A program made the translations under genes and the position numbers. A stretch of DNA of 64,000 nt from Auanema rhodensis (Eukaryota > Nematoda > Chromadorea > Rhabditida > Rhabditidae), in the NCBI GenBank assembly GCA_964057225.1, contig OZ059898.1:18329267-18393266 (forward strand). Reading direction: 5' to 3'. The notes under the pieces were generated by a model. That model searched no databases, had not been told where the DNA came from, and was given only the letters and a program-made list of their open reading frames with translations. Within the stretch, counting starts at the first letter, position 1, and each line of letters starts with the position of its first letter. This document shows positions 49,220 through 62,206 of the stretch, piece by piece.

Positions 49220-50623
49220 CGTTGAATAACATTGTCCATCGTCTTTGCCTTGAAAAAAAGAATCTAAAAACATCTACTTTTTGCTAAATTATTTTGAAAT
49301 TTTTCGAAAAAATTTTTGTCAAAATGTTTTTGGAAGCAATGTTGAGTGTACATGGAAACTCAACATACACTAATGCATCATTTTTCAAACGATCATAACT
49401 AATTTTTGTATTAAGCGTTTTTCAATGTAGTATAGTGCATTCGATGCGGATTTTTAAGCTGCGTCGATCTGTGTTATCAGATTTGCGCTAGCTTAAAAAT
49501 GCACCGAGATATCAACTGATATAAGTTCACACTTATATCCTCGATTTTCACCCTGAAGAATTAATTTTTTCGTTGAATAACATTGTCCATCGTCTTTGCC
49601 TTGAAAAAAGGAATCTAAAAACATCTACTTTTTGCTAAATTATTTTGAAATTTTTCGAAAAAATTTTTGTCAAAATGTTTTTGGAAGCAATGTTGAGTGA
49701 ACATGGAAACTCAACATACACTAATGCATCATTTTTCGAACAATCATAACTAATTTTTGTATTAAGCGTTTCTCAATGTAGTATAGTGCATTTGATGCGG
49801 ATTTTTAAGCTGCGTCGATCTGTGTTATCAGATTTGCGCTAGCTTAAAAATGCACCGAGATATCAACTGATATAAGTTCACACTTATATCCTCGATTTTC
49901 ACCCTGAAGAATTAATTTTTTCGTTGAATAACATTGTCCATCGTCTTTGCCTTGAAAAAAAGAATCTAAAAACATCTACTTTTTGCTAAATTATTTTGAA
50001 ATTTTTCGAAAAAATTTTTGTCAAAATGTTTTTGGAAGCAATGTTGAGTGTACATGGAAACTCAACATACACTAATGCATCATTTTTCAAACGATCATAA
50101 CTAATTTTTGTATTAAGCGTTTTTCAATGTAGTATAGTGCATTCGATGCGGATTTTTAAGCTGCGTCGATCTGTGTTATCAGATTTGCGCTAGCTTAAAA
50201 ATGCACCGAGATATCAACTGATATAAGTTCACACTTATATCCTCGATTTTCACCCTGAAGAATTAATTTTTTCGTTGAATAACATTGTCCATCGTCTTTG
50301 CCTTGAAAAAAGGAATCTAAAAACATCTACTTTTTGCTAAATTATTTTGAAATTTTTCGAAAAAATTTTTGTCAAAATGTTTTTGGAAGCAATGTTGAGT
50401 GAACATGGAAACTCAACATACACTAATGCATCATTTTTCGAACAATCATAACTTATTTTTGTATTAAGCGTTTCTCAATGTAGTATAGTGCATTTGATGC
50501 GGATTTTTAAGCTGCGTCGATCTGTGTTATCAGATTTGCGCTAGCTTAAAAATGCACCGTGATATCAACTGATATAAGTTCACACTTATATCCTCGATTT
50601 TCACCCTGAAGAATTATTTTTTT
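49220..50623 (+). repeat. Tandemly duplicated A/B dimer (702 bp)
   Basis: GAAAAAAAGAATC (49260 and 49962) and CGTTTTTCAATG (49420 and 50122) recur together 702 bp apart. The second B unit has two later changes, ACTTATTTTTG near 50453 and ACCGTGATATC near 50560. Confidence 0.8.
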
Positions 50624-52027
50624 CGTTGAATAACATTGTCCATCGTCTTTGCCTTGAAAAAAGGAATCTAAAAACATCTACTTTTTGCTAAATTATTTTG
50701 AAATTTTTCGAAAAAATTTTTGTCAAAATGTTTTTGGAAGCAATGTTGAGTGTACATGGAAACTCAACATACACTAATGCATCATTTTTCAAACGATCAT
50801 AACTAATTTTTGTATTAAGCGTTTTTCAATGTAGTATAATGCATTCGATGCGGATTTTTAAGCTGCGTCGATCTGTGTTATCAGATTTGCGCTAGCTTAA
50901 AAATGCACCGAGATATCAACTGATATAAGTTCACACTTATATCCTCGATTTTCACCCTGAAGAATTAATTTTTTCGTTGAATAACATTGTCCATCGTCTT
51001 TGCCTTGAAAAAAGGAATCTAAAAACATCTACTTTTTGCTAAATTATTTTGAAATTTTTCGAAAAAAGTTTTGTCAAAATGTTTTTGGAAGCAATGTTGA
51101 GTGAACATGGAAACTCAACATACACTAATGCATCATTTTTCGAACAATCATAACTAATTTTTGTATCAAGCGTTTCTCAATGTAGTATAGTGCATTTGAT
51201 GCGGATTTTTAAGCTGCGTCGATCTGTGTTATCAGATTTGCGCTAGCTTAAAAATGCACCGAGATATCAGCTGATATAAGTTCACACTTATATCCTCGAT
51301 TTTCACCCTGAAGAATTATTTTTTTCGTTGAATAACATTGTCCATCGTCTTTGCCTTGAAAAAAGGAATCTAAAAACATCTACTTTTTGCTAAATTATTT
51401 TGAAATTTTTCGAAAAAATTTTTGTCAAAATGTTTTTGGAAGCAATGTTGAGTGTACATGGAAACTCAACATACACTAATGCATCATTTTTCAAACGATC
51501 ATAACTAATTTTTGTATCAAGCGTTTCTCAATGTAGTATAGTGCATTTGATGCGGATTTTTAAGCTGCGTCGATCTGTGTTATCAGATTTGCGCTAGCTT
51601 AAAAATGCACCGAGATATCAGCTGATATAAGTTCACACTTATATCCTCGATTTTCACCCTGAAGAATTATTTTTTTCGTTGAATAACATTGTCCATCGTC
51701 TCTGCCTTGAAAAAAGGAATCTAAAAACATCTACTTTTTGCTAAATTATTTTGAAATTTTTCGAAAAAATTTTTGTCAAAATGTTTTTGGAAGCAATGTT
51801 GAGTGTACATGGAAACTCAACATACACTAATGCATCATTTTTCAAACGATCATAACTAATTTTTGTATTAAGCGTTTCTCAATGTAGTATAGTGCATTCG
51901 ATGCGGATTTTTAAGCTGCGTCGATCTGTGTTATCAGATTGGCGCTAGCTTAAAAATGCACCGAGATATCAACTGATATAAGTTCACACTTATATCCTCG
52001 ATTTTCACCCTGAAGAATTAATTTTTT

Positions 52028-52378
52028 CGTTGAATAACATTGTCCATCGTCTTTGCCTTGAAAAAAGGAATCTAAAAACATCTACTTTTTGCTAAATTAT
52101 TTTGAAATTTTTCGAAAAAATTTTTGTCAAAATGTTTTTGGAAGCAATGTTGAGTGAACATGGAAACTCAACATACACTAATGCATCATTTTTCAAACGA
52201 TCATAACTAATTTTTGTATTAAGCGTTTCTCAATGTAGTATAGCGCATTTGATGCGGATTTTTAAGCTGCGTCGATCTGTGTTATCAGATTTGCGCTAGC
52301 TTAAAAATGCACCGAGATATCAACTGATATAAGTTCACACTTATATCCTCGATTTTCACCCTGAAGAATTAATTTTTT
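52028..52378 (+). repeat. Chimeric B/A/B monomer
   Basis: Has GTGAAC (B), then CAAACGATC (A), then CATTTGATG (B), plus a private TAGCGCATTTG. Markers switch twice within about 130 bp, which fits a short gene conversion tract. Similar mosaics: 63260-63610 (GTGAAC, CAAACGATC, CATTTGATG) and 43253-43603 (GTGAAC, CGAACAATC, CATTCGATG). Confidence 0.7.
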
Positions 52379-53782
52379 CGTTGAATAACATTGTCCATCG
52401 TCTTTGCCTTGAAAAAAGGAATCTAAAAACATCTACTTTTTGCTAAATTATTTTGAAATTTTTCGAAAAAATTTTTGTCAAAATGTTTTTGGAAGCAATG
52501 TTGAGTGAACATGGAAACTCAACATACACTAATGCATCATTTTTCGAACAATCATAACTAATTTTTGTATTAAGCGTTTCTCAATGTAGTATAGTGCATT
52601 TGATGCGGATTTTTAAGCTGCGTCGATCTGTGTTATCAGATTTGCGCTAGCTTAAAAATGCACCGAGATATCAACTGATATAAGTTCACACTTATATCCT
52701 CGATTTTCACCCTGAAGAATTAATTTTTTTGTTGAATAACATTGTCCATCGTCTTTGCCTTGAAAAAAGGAATCTAAAAACATCTACTTTTTGCTAAATT
52801 ATTTTGAAATTTTTTGAAAAAATTTTTGTCAAAATGTTTTTGGAAGCAATGTTGAGTGAACATGGAAACTCAACATACACTAATGCATCATTTTTCGAAC
52901 AATCATAACTAATTTTTGTATTAAGCGTTTCTCAATGTAGTATAGTGCATTTGATGCGGATTTTTAAGCTGCGTCGATCTGTGTTATCAGATTTGCGCTA
53001 GCTTAAAAATGCACCGAGATATCAACTGATATAAGTTCACACTTATATCCTCGATTTTCACCCTGAAGAATTAATTTTTTCGTTGAATAACATTGTCCAT
53101 CGTCTTTGCCTTGAAAAAAGGAATCTAAAAACATCTACTTTTTGCTAAATTATTTTGAAATTTTTCGAAAAAATTTTTGTCAAAATGTTTTTGGAAGCAA
53201 TGTTGAGTGTACATGGAAACTCAACATACACTAATGCATCATTTTTCAAACGATCATAACTAATTTTTGTATTAAGCGTTTCTCAATGTAGTATAGTGCA
53301 TTCGATGCGGATTTTTAAGCTGCGTCGATCTGTGTTATCAGATTTGCGCTAGCTTAAAAATGCACCGAGATATCAACTGATATAAGTTCACACTTATATC
53401 CTCGATTTTCACCCTGAAGAATTAATTTTTTCGTTGAATAACATTGTCCATCGTCTTTGCCTTGAAAAAAGGAATCTAAAAACATATACTTTTTGCTAAA
53501 TTATTTTGAAATTTTTCGAAAAAATTTTTGTCAAAATGTTTTTGGAAGCAATGTTGAGTGTACATGGAAACTCAACATACACTAATGCATCATTTTTCAA
53601 ACGATCATAACTAATTTTTGTATTAAGCGTTTCTCAATGTAGTATAGTGCATTCGATGCGGATTTTTAAGCTGCGTCGATCTGTGTTATCAGATTTGCGC
53701 TAGCTTAAAAATGCACCGAGATATCAACTGATATAAGTTCACACTTATATCCTCGATTTTCACCCTGAAGAATTAATTTTTT

Positions 53783-55186
53783 CGTTGAATAACATTGTCC
53801 ATCGTCTTTGCCTTAAAAAAAGGAATCTAAAAACATCTACTTTTTGCTAAATTATTTTGAAATTTTTCGAAAAAATTTTTGTCAAAATGTTTTTGGAAGC
53901 AATGTTGAGTGTACATGGAAACTCAACATACACTAATGCATCATTTTTCAAACGATCATAACAAATTTTTGTATTAAGCGTTTCTCAATGTAGTATAGTG
54001 CATTCGATGCGGATTTTTAAGCTGCGTCGATCTGTGTTATCAGATTTGCGCTAGCTTAAAAATGCACCGAGATATCAACTGATATAAGTTCACACTTAAA
54101 TCCTCGATTTTCACCCTGAAGAATTATTTTTTTCGTTGAATAACATTGTCCATCGTCTTTGCCTTAAAAAAAGGAATCTAAAAACATCTACTTTTTGCTA
54201 AATTATTTTGAAATTTTTCGAAAAAATTTTTGTCAAAATGTTTTTGGAAGCAATGTTGAGTGAACATGGAAACTCAACATACACTAATGCATCATTTTTC
54301 GAACAATCATAACTAATTTTTGTATTAAGCGTTTCTCAATGTAGTATAGTGCATTTGATGCGGATTTTTAAGCTGCGTCGATCTGTGTTATCAGATTTGC
54401 GCTAGCTTAAAAATGCACCGAGATATCAACTGATATAAGTTCACACTTATATCCTCGATTTTCACCCTGAAGAATTAATTTTTTCGTTGAATAACATTGT
54501 CCATCGTCTTTGCCTTGAAAAAAGGAATCTAAAAACATCTACTTTTTGCTAAATTATTTTGAAATTTTTCGAAAAAATTTTTGTCAAAATGTTTTTGGAA
54601 GCAATGTTGAGTGTACATGGAAACTCAACATACACTAATGCATCATTTTTCAAACGATCATAACTAATTTTTGTATTAAGCGTTTCTCAATGTAGTATAG
54701 TGCATTCGATGCGGATTTTTAAGCTGCGTCGATCTGTGTTATCAGATTTGCGCTAGCTTAAAAATGCACCGAGATATCAACTGATATAAGTTCACACTTA
54801 AATCCTCGATTTTCACCCTGAAGAATTATTTTTTTCGTTGAATAACATTGTCCATCGTCTTTGCCTTAAAAAAAGGAATCTAAAAACATCTACTTTTTGC
54901 TAAATTATTTTGAAATTTTTCGAAAAAATTTTTGTCAAAATGTTTTTGGAAGCAATGTTGAGTGAACATGGAAACTCAACATACACTAATGCATCATTTT
55001 TCGAACAATCATAACTAATTTTTGTATTAAGCGTTTCTCAATGTAGTATAGTGCATTTGATGCGGATTTTTAAGCTGCGTCGATCTGTGTTATCAGATTT
55101 GCGCTAGCTTAAAAATGCACCGAGATATCAACTGATATAAGTTCACACTTATATCCTCGATTTTCACCCTGAAGAATTAATTTTTT
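53783..55186 (+). repeat. Tandemly duplicated A/B dimer (702 bp) with GCCTTAAAA
   Basis: CACTTAAATCC, which breaks inverted repeat H4, occurs at 54097 and 54799, 702 bp apart. Both are followed by a B unit with GCCTTAAAAAAAGG (54165, 54867). The same GCCTTAAAA form is in 53813, 55217 and 55568 and once more near 62940, where it is isolated. Confidence 0.78.
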
Positions 55187-57292
55187 CGTTGAATAACATT
55201 GTCCATCGTCTTTGCCTTAAAAAAAGGAATCTAAAAACATCTACTTTTTGCTAAATTATTTTGAAATTTTTCGAAAAAATTTTTGTCAAAATGTTTTTGG
55301 AAGCAATGTTGAGTGTACATGGAAACTCAACATACACTAATGCATCATTTTTCAAACGATCATAACTAATTTTTGTATTAAGCGTTTCTCAATGTAGTAT
55401 AGTGCATTCGATGCGGATTTTTAAGCTGCGTCGATCTGTGTTATCAGATTTGCGCTAGCTTAAAAATGCACCGAGATATCAACTGATATAAGTTCACACT
55501 TATATCCTCGATTTTCACCCTGAAGAATTAATTTTTTCGTTGAATAACATTGTCCATCGTCTTTGCCTTAAAAAAAGGAATCTAAAAACGTCTACTTTTT
55601 GCTAAATTATTTTGAAATTTTTCGAAAAAATTTTTGTCAAAATGTTTTTGGAAGCAATGTTGAGTGAACATGGAAACTCAACATACACTAATGCATCATT
55701 TTTCGAACAATCATAACTAATTTTTGTATTAAGCGTTTCTCAATGTAGTATAGTGCATTTGATGCGGATTTTTAAGCTGCGTCGATCTGTGTTATCAGAT
55801 TTGCGCTAGCTTAAAAATGCACCGAGATATCAACTGATATAAGTTTACACTTATATCCTCGATTTTCACCCTGAAGAATTAATTTTTTCGTTGAATAACA
55901 TTGTCCATCGTCTTTGCCTTGAAAAAAGGAATCTAAAAACATCTACTTTTTGCTAAATTATTTTGAAATTTTTCGAAAAAATTTTTGTCAAAATGTTTTT
56001 GGAAGCAATGTTGAGTGTACATGGAAACTCAACATACACTAATGCATCATTTTTCAAACGATCATAACTAATTTTTGTATTAAGCGTTTCTCAATGTAGT
56101 ATAGTGCATTCGATGCGGATTTTTAAGCTGCGTCGATCTGTGTTATCAGATTTGCGCTAGCTTAAAAATGCACCGAGATATCAACTGATATAAGTTCACA
56201 CTTATATCCTCGATTTTCACCCTGAAGAATTAATTTTTTCGTTGAATAACATTGTCCATCGTCTTTGCCTTGAAAAAAGGAATCTAAAAACATCTACTTT
56301 TTGCTAAATTATTTTGAAATTTTTCGAAAAAATTTTTGTCAAAATGTTTTTGGAAGCAATGTTGAGTGTACATGGAAACTCAACATACACTAATGCATCA
56401 TTTTTCAAACGATCATAACTAATTTTTGTATTAAGCGTTTCTCAATGTAGTATAGTGCATTCGATGCGGATTTTTAAGCTGCGTCGATCTGTGTTATCAG
56501 ATTTGCGCTAGCTTAAAAATGCACCGAGATATCAACTGATATAAGTTCACACTTATATCCTCGATTTTCACCCTGAAGAATTAATTTTTTCGTTGAATAA
56601 CATTGTCCATCGTCTTTGCCTCGAAAAAAGGAATCTAAAAACATCTACTTTTTGCTAAATTATTTTGAAATTTTTCGAAAAAATTTTTGTCAAAATGTTT
56701 TTGGAAGCAATGTTGAGTGTACATGGAAACTCAACATACACTAATGCATCATTTTTCGAACAATCATAACTAATTTTTGTATTAAGCGTTTCTCAATGTA
56801 GTATAGTGCATTTGATGCGGATTTTTAAGCTGCGTCGATCTGTGTTATCAGATTTGCGCTAGCTTAAAAATGCACCGAGATATCAACTGATATAAGTTCA
56901 CACTTATATCCTCGATTTTCACCCTGAAGAATTAATTTTTTCGTTGAATAACATTGTCCATCGTCTTTGCCTTGAAAAAAGGAATCTAAAAACATCTACT
57001 TTTTGCTAAATTATTTTGAAATTTTTCGAAAAAATTTTTGTCAAAATGTTTTTGGAAGCAATGTTGAGTGTACATGGAAACTCAACATACACTAATGCAT
57101 CATTTTTCAAACGATCATAACTAATTTTTGTATTAAGCGTTTCTCAATGTAGTATAGTGCATTCGATGCGGATTTTTAAGCTGCGTCGATCTGTGTTATC
57201 AGATTTGCGCTAGCTTAAAAATGCACCGAGATATCAACTGATATAAGTTCACACTTATATCCTCGATTTTCACCCTGAAGAATTAATTTTTT

Positions 57293-59749
57293 CGTTGAAT
57301 AACATTGTCCATCGTCTTTGCCTTGAAAAAAGGAATCTAAAAACATCTACTTTTTGCTAAATTATTTTGAAATTTTTCGAAAAAATTTTTGTCAAAATGT
57401 TTTTGGAAGCAATGTTGAGTGTACATGGAAACTCAACATACACTAATGCATCATTTTTCGAACAATCATAACTAATTTTTGTATTAAGCGTTTCTCAATG
57501 TAGTATAGTGCATTTGATGCGGATTTTTAAGCTGCGTCGACCTGTGTTATCAGATTTGCGCTAGCTTAAAAATGCACCGAGATATCAACTGATATAAGTT
57601 CACACTTATATCCTCGATTTTCACCCTGAAGAATTAATTTTTTCGTTGAATAACATTGTCCATCGTCTTTGCCTTGAAAAAAGGAATCTAAAAACATCTA
57701 CTTTTTGCTAAATTATTTTGAAATTTTTCGAAAAAATTTTTGTCAAAATGTTTTTGGAAGCAATGTTGAGTGTACATGGAAACTCAACATACACTAATGC
57801 ATCATTTTTCAAACGATCATAACTAATTTTTGTATTAAGCGTTTCTCAATGTAGTATAGTGCATTCGATGCGGATTTTTAAGCTGCGTCGATCTGTGTTA
57901 TCAGATTTGCGCTAGCTTAAAAATGCACCGAGATATCAACTGATATAAGTTCACACTTATATCCTCGATTTTCACCCTGAAGAATTATTTTTTTCGTTGA
58001 ATAACATTGTCCATCGTCTTTGCCTTGAAAAAAGGAATCTAAAAACATCTACTTTTTGCTAAATTATTTTGAAATTTTTCGAAAAAATTTTTGTCAAAAT
58101 GTTTTTGGAAGCAATGTTGAGTGTACATGGAAACTCAACATACACTAATGCATCATTTTTCAAACGATCATAACTAATTTTTGTATTAAGCGTTTCTCAA
58201 TGTAGTATAGTGCATTCGATGCGGATTTTTAAGCTGCGTCGATCTGTGTTATCAGATTTGCGCTAGCTTAAAAATGCACCGAGATATCAACTGATATAAG
58301 TTCACACTTATATCCTCGATTTTCACCCTGAAGAATTATTTTTTTCGTTGAATAACATTGTCCATCGTCTTTGCCTTGAAAAAAGGAATCTAAAAACATC
58401 TACTTTTTGCTAAATTATTTTGAAATTTTTCGAAAAAATTTTTGTCAAAATGTTTTTGGAAGCAATGTTGAGTGAACATGGAAACTCAACATACACTAAT
58501 GCATCATTTTTCGAACAATCATAACTAATTTTTGTATTAAGCGTTTCTCAATGTAGTATAGTGCATTTGATGCGGATTTTTAAGCTGCGTCGATCTGTGT
58601 TATCAGATTTGCGCTAGCTTAAAAATGCACCGAGATATCAACTGATATAAGTTCACACTTATATCCTCGATTTTCACCCTGAAGAATTAATTTTTTCGTT
58701 GAATAACATTGTCCATCGTCTTTGCCTTGAAAAAAGGAATCTAAAAACATCTACTTTTTGCTAAATTATTTTGAAATTTTTCGAAAAAATTTTTGTCAAA
58801 ATGTTTTTGGAAGCAATGTTGAGTGTACATGGAAACTCAACATACACTAATGCATCATTTTTCGAACAATCATAACTAATTTTTGTATTAAGCGTTTCTC
58901 AATGTAGTATAGTGCATTTGATGCGGATTTTTAAGCTGCGTCGACCTGTGTTATCAGATTTGCGCTAGCTTAAAAATGCACCGAGATATCAACTGATATA
59001 AGTTCACACTTATATCCTCGATTTTCACCCTGAAGAATTAATTTTTTCGTTGAATAACATTGTCCATCGTCTTTGCCTTGAAAAAAGGAATCTAAAAACA
59101 TCTACTTTTTGCTAAATTATTTTGAAATTTTTCGAAAAAATTTTTGTCAAAATGTTTTTGGAAGCAATGTTGAGTGTACATGGAAACTCAACATACACTA
59201 ATGCATCATTTTTCAAACGATCATAACTAATTTTTGTATTAAGCGTTTCTCAATGTAGTATAGTGCATTCGATGCGGATTTTTAAGCTGCGTCGATCTGT
59301 GTTATCAGATTTGCTCTAGCTTAAAAATGCACCGAGATATCAACTGATATAAGTTCACACTTATATCCTCGATTTTCACCCTGAAGAATTATTTTTTTCG
59401 TTGAATAACATTGTCCATCGTCTTTGCCTTGAAAAAAGGAATCTAAAAACATCTACTTTTTGCTAAATTATTTTGAAATTTTTCGAAAAAATTTTTGTCA
59501 AAATGTTTTTGGAAGCAATGTTGAGTGTACATGGAAACTCAACATACACTAATGCATCATTTTTCAAACGATCATAACTAATTTTTGTATTAAGCGTTTC
59601 TCAATGTAGTATAGTGCATTCGATGCGGATTTTTAAGCTGCGTCGATCTGTGTTATCAGATTTGCGCTAGCTTAAAAATGCACCGAGATATCAACTGATA
59701 TAAGTTCACACTTATATCCTCGATTTTCACCCTGAAGAATTAATTTTTT
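57293..59749 (+). repeat. Three-monomer segment duplicated at a 1404 bp offset
   Basis: The private GTCGACCTG lies at 57541 and 58945, 1404 bp (four monomers) apart. In both copies it sits in a chimeric unit (GTGTAC with CGAACAATC) followed by two A units. The unit between (58346-58696) is type B. GCCTCGAAAA (56621 and 59780) is also repeated, nine monomers apart. Confidence 0.75.
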
Positions 59750-61153
59750 CGTTGAATAACATTGTCCATCGTCTTTGCCTCGAAAAAAGGAATCTAAAAA
59801 CATCTACTTTTTGCTAAATTATTTTGAAATTTTTCGAAAAAATTTTTGTCAAAATGTTTTTGGAAGCAATGTTGAGTGTACATGGAAACTCAACATACAC
59901 TAATGCATCATTTTTCGAACAATCATAACTAATTTTTGTATTAAGCGTTTCTCAATGTAGTATAGTGCATTTGATGCGGATTTTTAAGCTGCGTCGATCT
60001 GTGTTATCAGATTTGCGCTAGCTTAAAAATGCACCGAGATATCAACTGATATAAGTTCACACTTATATCCTCGATTTTCACCCTGAAGAATTAATTTTTT
60101 CGTTGAATAACATTGTCCATCGTCTTTGCCTTGAAAAAAGAAATCTAAAAACATCTACTTTTTGCTAAATTATTTTGAAATTTTTCGAAAAAATTTTTGT
60201 CAAAATGTTTTTGGAAGCAATGTTGAGTGTACATGGAAACTCAACATACACTAATGCATCATTTTTCAAACGATCATAACTAATTTTTGTATTAAGCGTT
60301 TCTCAATGTAGTATAGTGCATTCGATGCGGATTTTTAAGCTGCGTCGATCTGTGTTATCAGATTTGCGCTAGCTTAAAAATGCACCGAGATATCAACTGA
60401 TATAAGTTCACACTTATATCCTCGATTTTCACCCTGAAGAATTATTTTTTTCGTTGAATAACATTGTCCATCGTCTTTGCCTTGAAAAAAGGAATCTAAA
60501 AACATCTACTTTTTGCTAAATTATTTTGAAATTTTTCGAAAAAATTTTTGTCAAAATGTTTTTGGAAGCAATGTTGAGTGTACATGGAAACTCAACATAC
60601 ACTAATGCATCATTTTTCAAACGATCATAACTAATTTTTGTATTAAGCGTTTCTCAATGTAGTATAGTGCATTCGATGCGGATTTTTAAGCTGCGTCGAT
60701 CTGTGTTATCAGATTTGCGCTAGCTTAAAAATGCACCGAGATATCAACTGTTATAAGTTCACACTTATATCCTCGATTTTCACCCTGAAGAATTATTTTT
60801 TTCGTTGAATAACATTGTCCATCGTCTTTGCCTTGAAAAAAGAAATCTAAAAACATCTACTTTTTGCTAAATTATTTTGAAATTTTTCGAAAAAATTTTT
60901 GTCAAAATGTTTTTGGAAGCAATGTTGAGTGTACATGGAAACTCAACATACACTAATGCATCATTTTTCAAACGATCATAACTAATTTTTGTATTAAGCG
61001 TTTCTCAATGTAGTATAGTGCATTCGATGCGGATTTTTAAGCTGCGTCGATCTGTGTTATCAGATTTGCGCTAGCTTAAAAATGCACCGAGATATCAACT
61101 GATATAAGTTCACACTTATATCCTCGATTTTCACCCTGAAGAATTATTTTTTT

Positions 61154-62206
61154 CGTTGAATAACATTGTCCATCGTCTTTGCCTTGAAAAAAGGAATCTA
61201 AAAACATCTTCTTTTTGCTAAATTATTTTGAAATTTTTCGAAAAAATTTTTGTCAAAAAGTTTTTGGAAGCAATGTTGAGTGAACATGGAAACTCAACAT
61301 ACACTAATGCATCATTTTTCGAACAATCATAACTAATTTTTGTATTAAGCGTTTCTCAATGTAGTATAGTGCATTTGATGCGGATTTTTAAGCTGCGTCG
61401 ATCTGTGTTATCAGATTTGCGCTAGCTTAAAAGTGCACCGAGATATCAACTGATATAAGTTCACACTTATATCCTCGATTTTCACCCTGAAGAATTAATT
61501 TTTTCGTTGAATAACATTGTCCATCGTCTTTGCCTTGAAAAAAGGAATCTAAAAACATCTACTTTTTGCTAAATTATTTTGAAATTTTTCGAAAAAATTT
61601 TTGTCAAAATGTTTTTGGAAGCAATGTTGAGTGAACATGGAAACTCAACATACACTAATGCATCATTTTTCGAACAATCATAACTAATTTTTGTATTAAG
61701 CGTTTCTCAATGTAGTATAGTGCATTTGATGCGGATTTTTAAGCTGCGTCGATCTGTGTTATCAGATTTGCGCTAGCTTAAAAATGCACCGAGATATCAA
61801 CTGATATAAGTTCACACTTATATCCTCGATTTTCACCCTGAAGAATTATTTTTTTCGTTGAATAACATTGTCCATCGTCTTTGCCTTGAAAAAAGGAATC
61901 TAAAAACATCTTCTTTTTGCTAAATTATTTTGAAATTTTTCGAAAAAATTTTTGTCAAAAAGTTTTTGGAAGCAATGTTGAGTGAACATGGAAACTCAAC
62001 ATACACTAATGCATCATTTTTCGAACAATCATAACTAATTTTTGTATTAAGCGTTTCTCAATGTAGTATAGTGCATTTGATGCGGATTTTTAAGCTGCGT
62101 CGATCTGTGTTATCAGATTTGCGCTAGCTTAAAAGTGCACCGAGATATCAACTGATATAAGTTCACACTTATATCCTCGATTTTCACCCTGAAGAATTAA
62201 TTTTTT
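61154..62206 (+). repeat. Duplicated B monomer with three private variants
   Basis: ACATCTTCTTTT (61210, 61912), AAAAAGTTTTTGG (61259, 61961) and AAAAGTGCACC (about 61432, 62134) occur together in the units at 61154 and 61856, 702 bp apart, separated by an ordinary B unit. Three linked variants make shared descent clear. Confidence 0.82.
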
